From contig CAYMRF010000004.1 in the NCBI GenBank assembly GCA_964392765.1, positions 1 through 45,952 of the forward strand: a stretch of DNA of 45,952 nt, in the 5' to 3' direction. The notes below the pieces were generated by a model. The model made no database searches. It was not told where the DNA came from and saw nothing but the letters and a program-made list of their open reading frames with translations. Positions 8,919 through 16,797 of the stretch are shown one piece after another. Numbering within the stretch: the first letter of the stretch is position 1; every line of letters starts with the position of its first letter. Source of the DNA: BTUB01 sp964392765 (GTDB taxonomy: Bacteria; Babelota; Babeliae; Babelales; Vermiphilaceae). The position numbers and the translations under genes were made by a program.

Positions 8919-9977
8919 TTAGGTTCCAAAGAATTCTTTGCATCGATCCAGTAACCGCTCAAATTCATGAAGATTGGCCTGAGGATCTGCTTGATTGCGC
9001 AGAAAGGTGATTCCCAGGATTCCTTCATTTTTTGGAGCAAAATAGATTAATTCATCGCGAGGCCTGCCTAAGGGATTTTTTTGAATCACTTTAAAATTAA
9101 GCATATAGTCTAAGGGCGGTTGATTCTTAAGACTGATCAGATGGCCTTGAACCGGGATTATCTTAGTATCATGAGTAAGTGCTTTTGCGCCCAGGCCCGC
9201 GCAATTAAAGATAAGTGATTCAGGAATCTCATTAAAATCGGTAATTTCTTGCCGGATGATAGGAATTGCCAACTCTACTCTATTACGCTCCAATTCTTGC
9301 ATCATGAGTGCTGCATCAATAAAGAGCGCCTCATAGCGCATGGCATCGTACGTCTTGCCATTGTTAAAATCAATAATCACGGGCTTAGCAATAGGCATGA
9401 GCTCTTTGTTTATATAAGGAGCAAAGCCTGGATCTATATCTAATCCATAATAGGCAGGGAGCAATCGTGCGCCCATTTTTATAAACGGGTGATTGCCCGC
9501 ATAAATCTGCAGATAGGTTTGATATGAGTGCATTCCCTGTGATTCAAAAACGGCTTTTTCTTGAGCAGTTGAGCATTTGCGCGCACGGGGAAAGAAGAAT
9601 CCGGCTGCTTTTGATGAAGGAAGGCGCTCCGTCTCCTGAGCGATGATGCGAACCTGATAGCCTTTGCGAGCAAGGGTTATTGCCGTTAAAAGGCCATAGC
9701 ATCCTGCGCCAATCACTGCTATAGGGCTCTTTTTTAACCCGAATTTTTGAGCAACTGCTTGATCAAATTGAGTAAGAGACTGGTTTACTGCCCCAAAAAG
9801 AAAGGTCCATCCGGCGCCTCCATGGCCATAATTGTGAAAGATATATTTATCTTGCTTCTCCTGCAAATCCACGTAAAAGAGCCGTTCTCGATGAGCGCGT
9901 ATGCAGGAAATTAGTTCAGAAATATGCTCTTTAGATAGCTGGGGAGGGGGGAGACTTATGATTTTTGAGGTATTCAA
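8919..9977 (-). CDS. FAD-dependent oxidoreductase, D-amino-acid-oxidase-like, apparently circularly permuted
   Basis: 352 residues from a TTG start; upstream to the stop at about 10035 there is no ATG or GTG, so the start is the best available. The dinucleotide-binding GAGCYG is at residues 90-95, the FAD-loop equivalent SSKAAGFFFP at about 121-130, NCAGLGAKAL and PVQGHLISL further on, and IYFAP near the active site: the normal DAO order. But HNYGHGGAGWT, normally within the last ~40 residues of D-amino-acid oxidases, is at residues 48-58, before the Rossmann motif. Arg27 precedes it at about the spacing of the substrate Arg (Arg283 in mammalian DAAO). No second copy occurs at the C-terminus, which ends soon after the LGIT strand. 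Substrate unknown. No signal peptide. Confidence 0.85.
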   Translation of the reverse strand: MNTSKIISLPPPQLSKEHISELISCIRAHRERLFYVDLQEKQDKYIFHNYGHGGAGWTFLFGAVNQSLTQFDQAVAQKFGLKKSPIAVIGAGCYGLLTAITLARKGYQVRIIAQETERLPSSKAAGFFFPRARKCSTAQEKAVFESQGMHSYQTYLQIYAGNHPFIKMGARLLPAYYGLDIDPGFAPYINKELMPIAKPVIIDFNNGKTYDAMRYEALFIDAALMMQELERNRVELAIPIIRQEITDFNEIPESLIFNCAGLGAKALTHDTKIIPVQGHLISLKNQPPLDYMLNFKVIQKNPLGRPRDELIYFAPKNEGILGITFLRNQADPQANLHEFERLLDRCKEFFGT

Positions 9978-10138
9978 GGGACTCTCGGAGACTCGTTTTT
10001 GGTATTTATCACTTTTATTAGCATCGTTAATTATTTAAAACAATTCAATGAGAAATGGCTTTTGGACTGAACTTTGACTCATTTTACCCATAATAAATTT
10101 CTATTTGAATTGAATGTATATTTTACAATCAAATTTGG

Positions 10139-10166
10139 TTGACAGTTGTGTTATTTGATTTAAATT
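10139..10166 (+). promoter_or_regulatory. Sigma-70-type promoter, unit 1 of the 10-14 kb cluster
   Basis: TTGACA at 10139-10144, 16-base spacer, TAAATT at 10161-10166. It lies 71 bases before the ATG at 10216, a spacing nearly repeated at the next two genes. The rest of the 238-base gap back to the flavoprotein gene is AT-rich with nothing else recognised. Confidence 0.55.
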
Positions 10167-10215
10167 GAGTAGTAGAAATGTTGGTTATATTTTAACTTAA
10201 TTATGGAGGAATCGT

Positions 10216-11403
10216 ATGAAGAATATACGATCTAAATCAATCGCAGCATTATCAATAGTGTTGCTTCTTTCTAGCGTGAATGTTCGCGCAATGGAAATCG
10301 TCGAACCAAGAGAACTTGCTGCTGAATATGAAAATGCAGTAGCTTCAGTTCAAACTCAAGTTCAACCTGCAAAAGGTATGATGAAATCAGTAAGAGATTA
10401 CGTATCTACTCTTGAACCAAAAACTTGGGGCAAAACAGTAGGAAATGCGTTATATAATGCTGGATCTTCTACTATATCAGCAGGTCAGTCAGTATGGGCA
10501 CAACGTCCAACGACTTTAGCTGAAGCTAAAGAACTTGTAAAACAACATCCAGTAATTGCAGGTGTTGCAGCAGTAGCAGCAACAGCAGCAACTGGTTATG
10601 TAGTTTACAAAGGTGTTAAGTATGTTAAGAACAGAACAATCGCTAAAATCGAAGCTGATATTAAAGCCGATTTAAAATCAGCTCAAACTTCATTGGCTAA
10701 CATGAAACAAGGTAAGCCAGTTGATACTCGAATCTTAGGTGAAAATGTGCCTGCGTTACAAAAGCAGCTTGGTGACAAGCATGCTTTAGCAGCACCTTTA
10801 CTTACTTATGGTGAGAAAGCGTTTGAATTGTTTCTAGCGTTAAATAATAACTCGGCTACTTTGTTAACCAAACAATACCCAGAGTTTATCGCTGCGGTTA
10901 ATGAATTGCAAAATCTTGGCTTAAACTTGAAACCAAAACAGGTTCAAGCTGCGCCAGCTAAAGCAGAACAAAAACCTACTTACATGCAAAGAGCTTCTGC
11001 GTATATTCCAACCATGGAAACCGTAAAAACTCAAGCGGCTAAGTTAGTTCCGACTACTGCAGGCGCTATGAAAGCTGCTAAAGCTGCTGCTCCTTATGTA
11101 GCTGCTGCAGGTGTAGCAGGATTAGGCTATGTAGCTTATAACAAAGGTTATTTAGATGGTGCATTTAACTTAGCACAACGCGGTTATAATGCTTCTCCTG
11201 ATTTACGTGTTACTTCTACCTTAAAGAAAGGTGGAACATTTGTAGTAGAACATCCAGTTAAAGCTGCTGCTTATACCACTGCAGCAGGTGTTGTGGGTGC
11301 GGGCGCTCGTTGGGGTGCTAACAAACTCAGAGCTAAAAAAGATGATCAAAAATCTTTAAAGCCAGCTCCTGAATTAGCAAACGCGGTAAACCAAGCTAAA
11401 TAA
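10216..11403 (+). CDS. Exported Ala-rich protein with three glycine/alanine membrane-like segments
   Basis: 395 residues, no family recognised. Signal peptide ends VRA at about residue 25, then Met. Three similar Ala/Gly-rich hydrophobic segments stand out: HPVIAGVAAVAATAATGYVVY (about 112-132), APYVAAAGVAGLGYVAY (about 294-310) and HPVKAAAYTTAAGVVGAG (about 349-366). Two start with His-Pro and each is preceded by basic or amphipathic helices, so the protein looks like an internally repeated membrane-inserting module. Codon choice is uniform (GCT/GCA, CCA), and the strong SD ATGGAGGAAT and promoter suggest high expression. First of four neighbouring exported genes with comparable membrane segments. 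Confidence 0.7.
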   Translation: MKNIRSKSIAALSIVLLLSSVNVRAMEIVEPRELAAEYENAVASVQTQVQPAKGMMKSVRDYVSTLEPKTWGKTVGNALYNAGSSTISAGQSVWAQRPTTLAEAKELVKQHPVIAGVAAVAATAATGYVVYKGVKYVKNRTIAKIEADIKADLKSAQTSLANMKQGKPVDTRILGENVPALQKQLGDKHALAAPLLTYGEKAFELFLALNNNSATLLTKQYPEFIAAVNELQNLGLNLKPKQVQAAPAKAEQKPTYMQRASAYIPTMETVKTQAAKLVPTTAGAMKAAKAAAPYVAAAGVAGLGYVAYNKGYLDGAFNLAQRGYNASPDLRVTSTLKKGGTFVVEHPVKAAAYTTAAGVVGAGARWGANKLRAKKDDQKSLKPAPELANAVNQAK

Positions 11404-11424
11404 GCAATTATCGTATACTAATAC

Positions 11425-11457
11425 AAAAGGCAGATGTACTCAGTGCATCTGCCTTTT
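11425..11457 (+). terminator. Intrinsic terminator
   Basis: Perfect 12-bp stem AAAAGGCAGATG/CATCTGCCTTTT with a 9-base loop, followed by GGCTTTTTAA. Ends the unit starting at 10216. Confidence 0.85.
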
Positions 11458-11567
11458 GGCTTTTTAAGCTATACCGTTAGCGGTTATCTCTGGGCTTTAG
11501 CCCTTCTATTTGTCTGGTCAAGTAGGTATAGATATAGTCTATTTATTTCAAATTGACATAAAAATAC

Positions 11568-11595
11568 TTGACAGAATGCTCCAATAGGGTATTCT
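11568..11595 (+). promoter_or_regulatory. Sigma-70-type promoter, unit 2
   Basis: TTGACA at 11568-11573, 16-base spacer, TATTCT at 11590-11595; 68 bases from the -35 end to the ATG at 11642. Confidence 0.6.
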
Positions 11596-11641
11596 GAAGA
11601 TAGAGAATTTTAAATATTTTCATGTAAATGGAGGAAATCTA

Positions 11642-12595
11642 ATGAAAATCAGAGTAACTATTTTATCTATTATGGCTCTTCTGAGCGCAGCCCCTATGGT
11701 TGCAATGAATGTGCCTCAAAAACCAGCAGCAAGAACCATTGTGGATGGCCAGACCATTGATGCTCTTAATACTACTGTTATCCAGATTATGGAAGAATTC
11801 CATAATGTGCTTCAAAAAGCAGAAGCAGGTCAAAAGTCAGCTCAAATAAAGGCTCGTGAACGCTTGCAAGAATTAATTGCTCAAGTGCCCGCAGTAACCA
11901 TGGGCGAGCTCAAGCGCGCTTTAAATACGTTGGTTACTAATATTGAATTGTTTAATAGAGCAGAAGCGATTGATCTTAAATTAATTGACACTACCATAAA
12001 ATCTTTTAACTCTGTTATTACTCAAATTCAAGGTTATGCCAAGAGCAGAAATCTTAAGCTCACGTTGCAGCGTGATGGCGCTCAAGTGAAACCAAGCGCT
12101 ATAGCAAAATCAGCACCCGTTGCCCCACTTAAGCCATCTGCTATTAAACCAGCGGCTCCACAAGCAGTTGCTCCGGTAGCTCCTCTTAAAAAGACGGTGG
12201 CTCCTGCAGTTGCAGCAGTTCAAAAGAAAGCAGCAGCACCAACGGCCTCTAATGCCCTTGTGCCACCAGTAGCTCCTGCGGTAAACCCTGCTCCGGCACC
12301 GGTAGCATCACCCGCAGTTGATTCTGCCCCAGCGGTGGTAGCCCCGGCTCCTCAAGTTGAACCGGTAGCTTCTGTGGCGAATGTTCCTGCAAGAGCAAGC
12401 AAGCTGGCGATCTTTAAAAAGTTAAACACCAAACAGGCATGGTATGCTGCCGGATTTACCGGCTTAGCAGCCACTGCGTATGGATTGTATCACTTCTTTG
12501 CTCCAGCATCTGCTCCTGAAATTAACGTAGAGCCGAATGTTGCACCAATTGATACCAGCTATCCGTTTGTGGATACCTATTTGAATCTCGATTAA
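11642..12595 (+). CDS. Exported helical protein with Pro/Ala linker and C-terminal membrane segment
   Basis: 317 residues, no known family. Signal peptide ends MVA at about residue 20, then Met. Residues 35-145 are helical and hydrophilic. A Pro/Ala-rich linker (APVAPLK-type repeats) covers about 155-255, and one hydrophobic segment (WYAAGFTGLAATAYGLYHFF) about 265-287 is followed by a short acidic tail. The helical part matches that of the next gene (VTMGELKR against LTMGDFKS, then a conserved spacing to a FxR motif), so the two are paralogues. Architecture suggests a membrane-anchored stalk reaching away from the surface. SD ATGGAGGAAA; strong terminator behind. Confidence 0.72.
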   Translation: MKIRVTILSIMALLSAAPMVAMNVPQKPAARTIVDGQTIDALNTTVIQIMEEFHNVLQKAEAGQKSAQIKARERLQELIAQVPAVTMGELKRALNTLVTNIELFNRAEAIDLKLIDTTIKSFNSVITQIQGYAKSRNLKLTLQRDGAQVKPSAIAKSAPVAPLKPSAIKPAAPQAVAPVAPLKKTVAPAVAAVQKKAAAPTASNALVPPVAPAVNPAPAPVASPAVDSAPAVVAPAPQVEPVASVANVPARASKLAIFKKLNTKQAWYAAGFTGLAATAYGLYHFFAPASAPEINVEPNVAPIDTSYPFVDTYLNLD

Positions 12596-12613
12596 GCAAA
12601 TATTGTAAAATCC

Positions 12614-12650
12614 AGAAGGCCGCTTGAAAAAGCGGCCTTCTTTCTTTTTA
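12614..12650 (+). terminator. Intrinsic terminator
   Basis: Perfect 12-bp GC-rich stem AGAAGGCCGCTT/AAGCGGCCTTCT with a GAAA tetraloop, then TTCTTTTT. One of the strongest in the window. Confidence 0.92.
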
Positions 12651-12837
12651 TAAGGTTATAAAACTAATAAAAGCAGGTATACGCCTAAAAGGGGTTATTT
12701 TTACACAATTTTAGCCCAAATTGAAGCTTTTGGGCTCTGTATCTGTAAAAAAGGAGAGGCATTAAAAAGAAGGCCTCCAGATGAGATTTTTAGGGTAAAT
12801 TACGCCTATCAGAATGTCCAAATTGCCAATAAAAATA

Positions 12838-12865
12838 TTGACAATCTGAATATTTGCTATATCAT
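12838..12865 (+). promoter_or_regulatory. Sigma-70-type promoter, unit 3
   Basis: TTGACA at 12838-12843, 16-base spacer, TATCAT at 12860-12865; 62 bases on to the ATG at 12906. The rest of the 310-base gap 12596-12905 holds the terminator above and an untranslated leader; I see no other gene in it. Confidence 0.62.
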
Positions 12866-12905
12866 TAAGAGTAGAAATGGAAAATTCGATGAAATGGAGG
12901 AATCT

Positions 12906-13727
12906 ATGAAGACTTTTAAAACCTATTTATTGTCATTGTTGGCTGTTGCTTCAATGGCCCCTCTGGCAGCTATGGAAGCGCCCTTATCGCCAAAGCATGC
13001 TGTTAAGGTGAATATTGCCTTACTTAAAAATATTGAATCTGAAATGCATGGTACTTTAAACGATATGGTGCCAACGCTCAGAAGAATCATAGACACTAAT
13101 TCAAGAAAAGATATTACTTTTAATAAGACCAAAAAGCTCAATGATTTGGCAAATCAATTATCTGAATTAACTATGGGCGATTTTAAGTCATTGTTTAATT
13201 CATTTATTGCTCCCGTTCAAGAGTTTGAGAGATCGCTTTCTTCTGCATCAATAGATACATTAAGAGAATTGGCAGCTCAGGCGATGGAACAAGCAAAAGA
13301 AGCGCAGTTATTTTTCAAAAAAGCAAATGCTAAAGCAAGAAAGAATTTTTGTTTTAGTGATGAAAAAGACAAGCCGTTACCGTTAACTGAAGTTCAAACA
13401 TTTATAAATACCGCAGAAGAAAGACTCTATAGAAAGCCGGTAAAGAGAGATAAATCAGTAGCTATGAGAAATAGAGTATTTGCGGCCGTAGGAGTTCCTG
13501 CAGGATTAGCAGTAACCGGATATGCAGTATTGCGTTGTTTAGCTCCTACAGTTTCGGCATCAGTTGAAACTGGCGCTATGCCCACAGTGATTATTCCTCA
13601 GGCGCCAATGCCAGAAATTATTATTCCTCAATCAGCTTCAATTGCTCCCGTGGCTTCGGCAGCTATAAGCGGAAATATTGACACCTATGGATGGTTAGCA
13701 GGACAAGCAGTAAATCCGTTTCAATAA
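12906..13727 (+). CDS. Exported helical protein with C-terminal membrane segment, paralogue of the 11642 product
   Basis: 273 residues from the ATG at 12906. An in-frame ATG at 12894 is rejected because the GGAGG Shine-Dalgarno falls inside that extension. Signal peptide ends LAA at about residue 19, then Met. Residues 30-160 are hydrophilic and helical, sharing TMG(D/E)(F/L)K and the following helix with the preceding gene. A hydrophobic Ala/Gly segment (VFAAVGVPAGLAVTGYAVL) at about 190-210 is followed by a short tail with IIIPQ repeats. No enzymatic motif. Likely a membrane- or surface-anchored structural or host-interaction protein; function unknown. Confidence 0.72.
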   Translation: MKTFKTYLLSLLAVASMAPLAAMEAPLSPKHAVKVNIALLKNIESEMHGTLNDMVPTLRRIIDTNSRKDITFNKTKKLNDLANQLSELTMGDFKSLFNSFIAPVQEFERSLSSASIDTLRELAAQAMEQAKEAQLFFKKANAKARKNFCFSDEKDKPLPLTEVQTFINTAEERLYRKPVKRDKSVAMRNRVFAAVGVPAGLAVTGYAVLRCLAPTVSASVETGAMPTVIIPQAPMPEIIIPQSASIAPVASAAISGNIDTYGWLAGQAVNPFQ

Positions 13728-13777
13728 TTAGATCTGGTAGATAGTGCGATGCAGAATTTTTTTAAATGGATAAAATC

Positions 13778-14563
13778 ATGAATAAGTTATCAAAGATATT
13801 GCTAATTGCTTTAGCGATAACATGCCAAAATCCGATTGTAAGTATGCAAGGATGGAAACAAGCGTTGCAAGAAGCATTGTATAGTATTACTCCTGCATCA
13901 GCAAATCCACTTACCTGGTTTGGTAATAATTTTCATGCAGTAGAGAACAAGCGCGCCTATCGATCAAAAACAATGTCCCCAAAAGATCTTGAAGCAATTA
14001 TTAAGACTTATAAAATAAAAACGATTTTAAATTTACGCGAATCAAATGGCGTTTGGTTTGATAAAGAAAAAGAGGTTGCTATTCGCCATGGTGTGCAGTT
14101 GCACACTATTACTCTTGATTCAGAACAATTACCAACGCAACAACAATTAAAAGAAATTTTTGCACTCTTTAAAGATGCACCAAAGCCAATTTTATTCCAT
14201 TGCCAAGCAGGAGTGGATCGCACATCTTTAGTTGCCGCATTTTGGAAACTCATGATGCAGAATGCACCGTTGCAAGAAGCTCTTTCTCAGATGACCCCTT
14301 CTTATGGGCATTTTGAATGGTCGCGTCCATTAATGCGCAAATGTATTGAGTTGCTTGATGCAACAAGAAATTCAGAAAATAAAATTATTCTTGATAATTA
14401 TAATCCAGAAGAAGCGATCAAGACTATTTCTCTCTGGCCTATGCCAGTAAGAGCTGCTAAAAGTTTAACGATAACTGCAAAAAAGCATCCAATGAAAACA
14501 ATGGGAATTTTTGCATTAGCAGCTACCAGTGCAACTGCGTTGTACAAATTATTTAGAAAGTAA
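13778..14563 (+). CDS. Exported dual-specificity/tyrosine-phosphatase-like protein with C-terminal anchor
   Basis: 261 residues from the ATG at 13778; an in-frame ATG at 13766 would add MDKI. Signal peptide ends IVS at about residue 22, then Met. The phosphatase signature HCQAGVDRTS has Cys142 and Arg148 in the CX5R spacing, preceded by the usual LNLRES strand and followed by a helix (LVAAFWKLM). The general-acid Asp is likely in the TLDSEQLP loop. It resembles small bacterial PTP/DSP enzymes, some of which dephosphorylate phosphoinositides or host proteins. Residues about 233-258 (HPMKTMGIFALAATSATALYK) form a membrane segment like those of the three preceding genes. Exported and anchored, it may act on host substrates; substrate unknown. 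Confidence 0.8.
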   Translation: MNKLSKILLIALAITCQNPIVSMQGWKQALQEALYSITPASANPLTWFGNNFHAVENKRAYRSKTMSPKDLEAIIKTYKIKTILNLRESNGVWFDKEKEVAIRHGVQLHTITLDSEQLPTQQQLKEIFALFKDAPKPILFHCQAGVDRTSLVAAFWKLMMQNAPLQEALSQMTPSYGHFEWSRPLMRKCIELLDATRNSENKIILDNYNPEEAIKTISLWPMPVRAAKSLTITAKKHPMKTMGIFALAATSATALYKLFRK

Positions 14564-14574
14564 TTTCTTTATTT

Positions 14575-15402
14575 TTATTCATGCGATTGATAATTTGTTA
14601 CCAGGTCTTCCATGCAATTATCTTTTGCTAGTTGATATGCATTCGGGCCAGCAGAACCATCTGCCTTAATCTCAGGGAATATTCTATAATAATGTGCGCC
14701 TGCATCTAGTAATAGTTCCACGCATGAGCGGTACTGTTTGCGAATTGCATGATGGAGTGCAAACGTATGGCCATACTTGCCCACCATAAGCTTTGCATTT
14801 GCATTACATCCAGCCTTTAATAATAACGCAAGAATAGCTGCGTTATTTCTTTCTAATGCATCAAGCACTGCTTCATCTTCTCTATGAGCATTTTTTGCGA
14901 GAAGCATCGATACAATTTTTCCCTTCTCTTTTTGGGTTGCCATACGCAACGGCGAGATGCCATCAAGTGGACTTCTCATATTAACGCTATCTGCCGCAAC
15001 TATTGCACTTACTGCTCTTTCATCTTCGGCTTCGATTGCGCGCAGGAGTGGTTTAAATGCGCGATTTTCATATTGATAATCTAAAAGCCAATTTCTTGCT
15101 ATGCAGCCTAATATCACGGGAATGGTTAATACTTGAGCATAGTAGCTCATCTGATCATACATGGAGGATTGGCTGCACGGTGTTTGCGATGAATTATTTT
15201 GATATCGATAAAGGGCATTGGTAGCAACGGCTACTCCATACGTTGCGGCCAGTCTATTATAAAAATAATAGGTCTCATGAATTTGCTTAATTTGTTCTCT
15301 GGTGGGCACTTGAATTATTGAGCTCTCGCGAGTCATTGCGTGCAGTGCATTAATTTGCGATACCAAAAAAACAACGGTAAAAAATTTTTTCAACAAATGC
15401 AT
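14575..15402 (-). CDS. Exported ankyrin-repeat protein
   Basis: 275 residues from the ATG at 15402, which has AAAGG upstream; a longer reading from 15441 lacks an SD and would bury the signal peptide. Signal peptide ends ALHA, then Met. A hydrophobic segment near residue 85-100 (VLTIPVILGCIARNWLL) may be a membrane span. Ankyrin-type repeats follow: SPLRMATQKEKGKIVSMLLAKNA, VLDALERNNAAILALLLKAGCNAN and FALHHAIRKQYRSCVELLLDAGA. Ankyrin repeats bind proteins; in host-associated bacteria exported ones are often effectors. It converges on the phosphatase gene with 11 bases between. Confidence 0.82.
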   Translation of the reverse strand: MHLLKKFFTVVFLVSQINALHAMTRESSIIQVPTREQIKQIHETYYFYNRLAATYGVAVATNALYRYQNNSSQTPCSQSSMYDQMSYYAQVLTIPVILGCIARNWLLDYQYENRAFKPLLRAIEAEDERAVSAIVAADSVNMRSPLDGISPLRMATQKEKGKIVSMLLAKNAHREDEAVLDALERNNAAILALLLKAGCNANAKLMVGKYGHTFALHHAIRKQYRSCVELLLDAGAHYYRIFPEIKADGSAGPNAYQLAKDNCMEDLVTNYQSHE

Positions 15403-15477
15403 GAGTAAAAGCCTTTCATTAACACTGATCGTTGCGAGCATAAAACGCTGCTCAGTGTAACAAAAGGCCAGAATAAA

Positions 15478-16131
15478 TCATTCAGATTTTTTTTGTAACA
15501 ATTGATACGCCTGCGTAACGCTCACTTTGTGATCAAAAATATCGGAGCCAACGGCGGCTTGATCCACCCCTTTTTCTGCGACCTTTTTTATATTGTGTAT
15601 TCCGATGCCGCCATCCATAGCTATTTTAAAATTGGATTGCGAGGTACTGCGAAACCCCAGCAACGGGCTCACCTTGGCAAGTGTTTCTTCTAAAAATAGC
15701 TGGCCAGAAAAGCCAGGTTCCACAGACATGATTAGGACTTGATGTAGTTCTGCCAAAAAGGGGAAAACTTCATTTACCCCAGTTTTTGGTTTTATTGCGA
15801 TTCCCGGAAGCCATTTTTTTTCTAATATATCTTTTATTAATTTTGAAGTTTGCTTGTGCGATTCAAGGTGAAATGTTACTATTGAGCCCGGTAGCAACTG
15901 GAGCTGGTTTAGATAGGATTCCGGATCTTCCACCATAAGGTGCACCCACATCTGTGGAGAGCCGATTTTGGCTATATGGTTGGCTTTTTCCACACTTATT
16001 CCCGTATTGGGCACAAATTTATGGTCCATAATATCAATATGAAAGCCAGGGCAAAGGGGGCTTAATTCTTTGATATATTGGTCTAATTTACCCTGATCTG
16101 CAGCTAAAAGGGAGGGGTAGATCTCTATCAT
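15478..16131 (-). CDS. rpe: Ribulose-phosphate 3-epimerase
   Basis: 217 residues, normal length, TIM-barrel epimerase of the pentose phosphate pathway that interconverts ribulose-5-phosphate and xylulose-5-phosphate in the cytoplasm. Visible family motifs in order: PSLLAAD at residue 6, FHIDIMD with the metal/catalytic Asp, VHLMVEDP, MSVEPGFSGQ and the phosphate-binding MDGGI and AVGSDIF. SD AAGGAT precedes the ATG. Stands alone on the minus strand. Confidence 0.95.
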   Translation of the reverse strand: MIEIYPSLLAADQGKLDQYIKELSPLCPGFHIDIMDHKFVPNTGISVEKANHIAKIGSPQMWVHLMVEDPESYLNQLQLLPGSIVTFHLESHKQTSKLIKDILEKKWLPGIAIKPKTGVNEVFPFLAELHQVLIMSVEPGFSGQLFLEETLAKVSPLLGFRSTSQSNFKIAMDGGIGIHNIKKVAEKGVDQAAVGSDIFDHKVSVTQAYQLLQKKSE

Positions 16132-16231
16132 AAAATATCCTTAATTTGAGCATTATTCATCGTTGTTGATTTTAGCAAAGCTGCTACACTAAAAGTATAG
16201 AGAACACATCATTTTTAGGGGTTTTTCCTTT

Positions 16232-16660
16232 ATGAACGCAGTTAAAAAAGTAGCTATGGTTATCGTGATGCAAAATGATTTGCCAGCGGCCGTAGAATTT
16301 TATAAAAAATTGGGTCTTACGCTGGTTTTTCATGTAACTGATCGCTGGGCTGAATTTAAGATAAATGATCTTCAAATTGGCCTTTGCCCAACCGATGAAA
16401 AGGTGAGCTTAAATCGCACCGGGATCGTCTTTGAAATAGCTGATTTAGCCGCTTTTTATGAAGTTCAAAAGGATAGCTTGAGCTTCCTTGATAAACCCAC
16501 TGAAGCAGCCCATGGAATTATGGCAAGCATTCAAGATCCATCAGGCAATATTTTAGACCTTTATCAGCCAACCCCAGAAAAATTAGCGGCAGATTCATGC
16601 TGCAAGCCGCAAGCGGATTCTTGCTGTGAAACAGAGGCAAATCAGGGCGGATGCTGCTAA
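16232..16660 (+). CDS. VOC (glyoxalase/bleomycin-resistance fold) protein with three Cys-Cys pairs at the C-terminus
   Basis: 142 residues. Two half-modules of the vicinal-oxygen-chelate fold are visible (MVIVMQNDLPAAVEFYKKLG at residue 8 and TGIVFEIADLAAFYE at about 68), with DPSGNILDLYQ closing the second. The expected last metal Glu is replaced by Asp in LDLY. After residue 118 a hydrophilic tail holds DSCC, DSCC and GGCC, six Cys in pairs, a pattern seen in soft-metal-handling proteins; some ArsI/CadI-type VOC proteins carry Cys-rich tails. Metal or arsenical handling is an inference; no ars genes lie next to it. Cytoplasmic. Confidence 0.78.
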   Translation: MNAVKKVAMVIVMQNDLPAAVEFYKKLGLTLVFHVTDRWAEFKINDLQIGLCPTDEKVSLNRTGIVFEIADLAAFYEVQKDSLSFLDKPTEAAHGIMASIQDPSGNILDLYQPTPEKLAADSCCKPQADSCCETEANQGGCC

Positions 16661-16674
16661 GAATACATGCTAAA

Positions 16675-16697
16675 ATCTTAGTGCATAAGACTAAGAT
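16675..16697. promoter_or_regulatory. Inverted repeat 7-9-7 upstream of groES
   Basis: ATCTTAG, 9-base spacer, CTAAGAT. The spacer length matches that of CIRCE but the arm sequence does not (CIRCE arms are TTAGCACTC/GAGTGCTAA). It could be a repressor site or part of the transcript end of the VOC gene. Confidence 0.35.
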
Positions 16698-16705
16698 AAA
16701 ATGAA

Positions 16706-16734
16706 TTGAATTTTAAGATTTTTTGCCATATCAT
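16706..16734 (+). promoter_or_regulatory. Putative groESL promoter
   Basis: TTGAAT at 16706-16711, 17-base spacer, TATCAT at 16729-16734. Sixty-three bases upstream of the groES ATG. Confidence 0.5.
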
Positions 16735-16756
16735 ATTAGCAATAGCGGCAAAAAAT
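16718..16756. promoter_or_regulatory. 10-bp perfect inverted repeat straddling the groESL -10, candidate operator
   Basis: ATTTTTTGCC at 16718-16727 and its exact complement GGCAAAAAAT at 16747-16756, 19 bases apart. The left arm lies between -35 and -10 and the right arm just after the expected transcription start. This is where a repressor would act, and the AT-rich stem without a trailing T-run argues against a terminator. Confidence 0.5.
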
Positions 16757-16797
16757 ACGCATTTAAAACAGTTGTAACACATTAAATGGGAGCGACT

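Noticed and set aside
12894..12905. Four-codon N-terminal extension of the 12906 gene
   Set aside because: The GGAGG ribosome-binding site lies inside it, so translation starts at 12906.
16661..16797. CIRCE element upstream of groES
   Set aside because: The sequence TTAGCACTC-N9-GAGTGCTAA is not present; only unrelated inverted repeats are.
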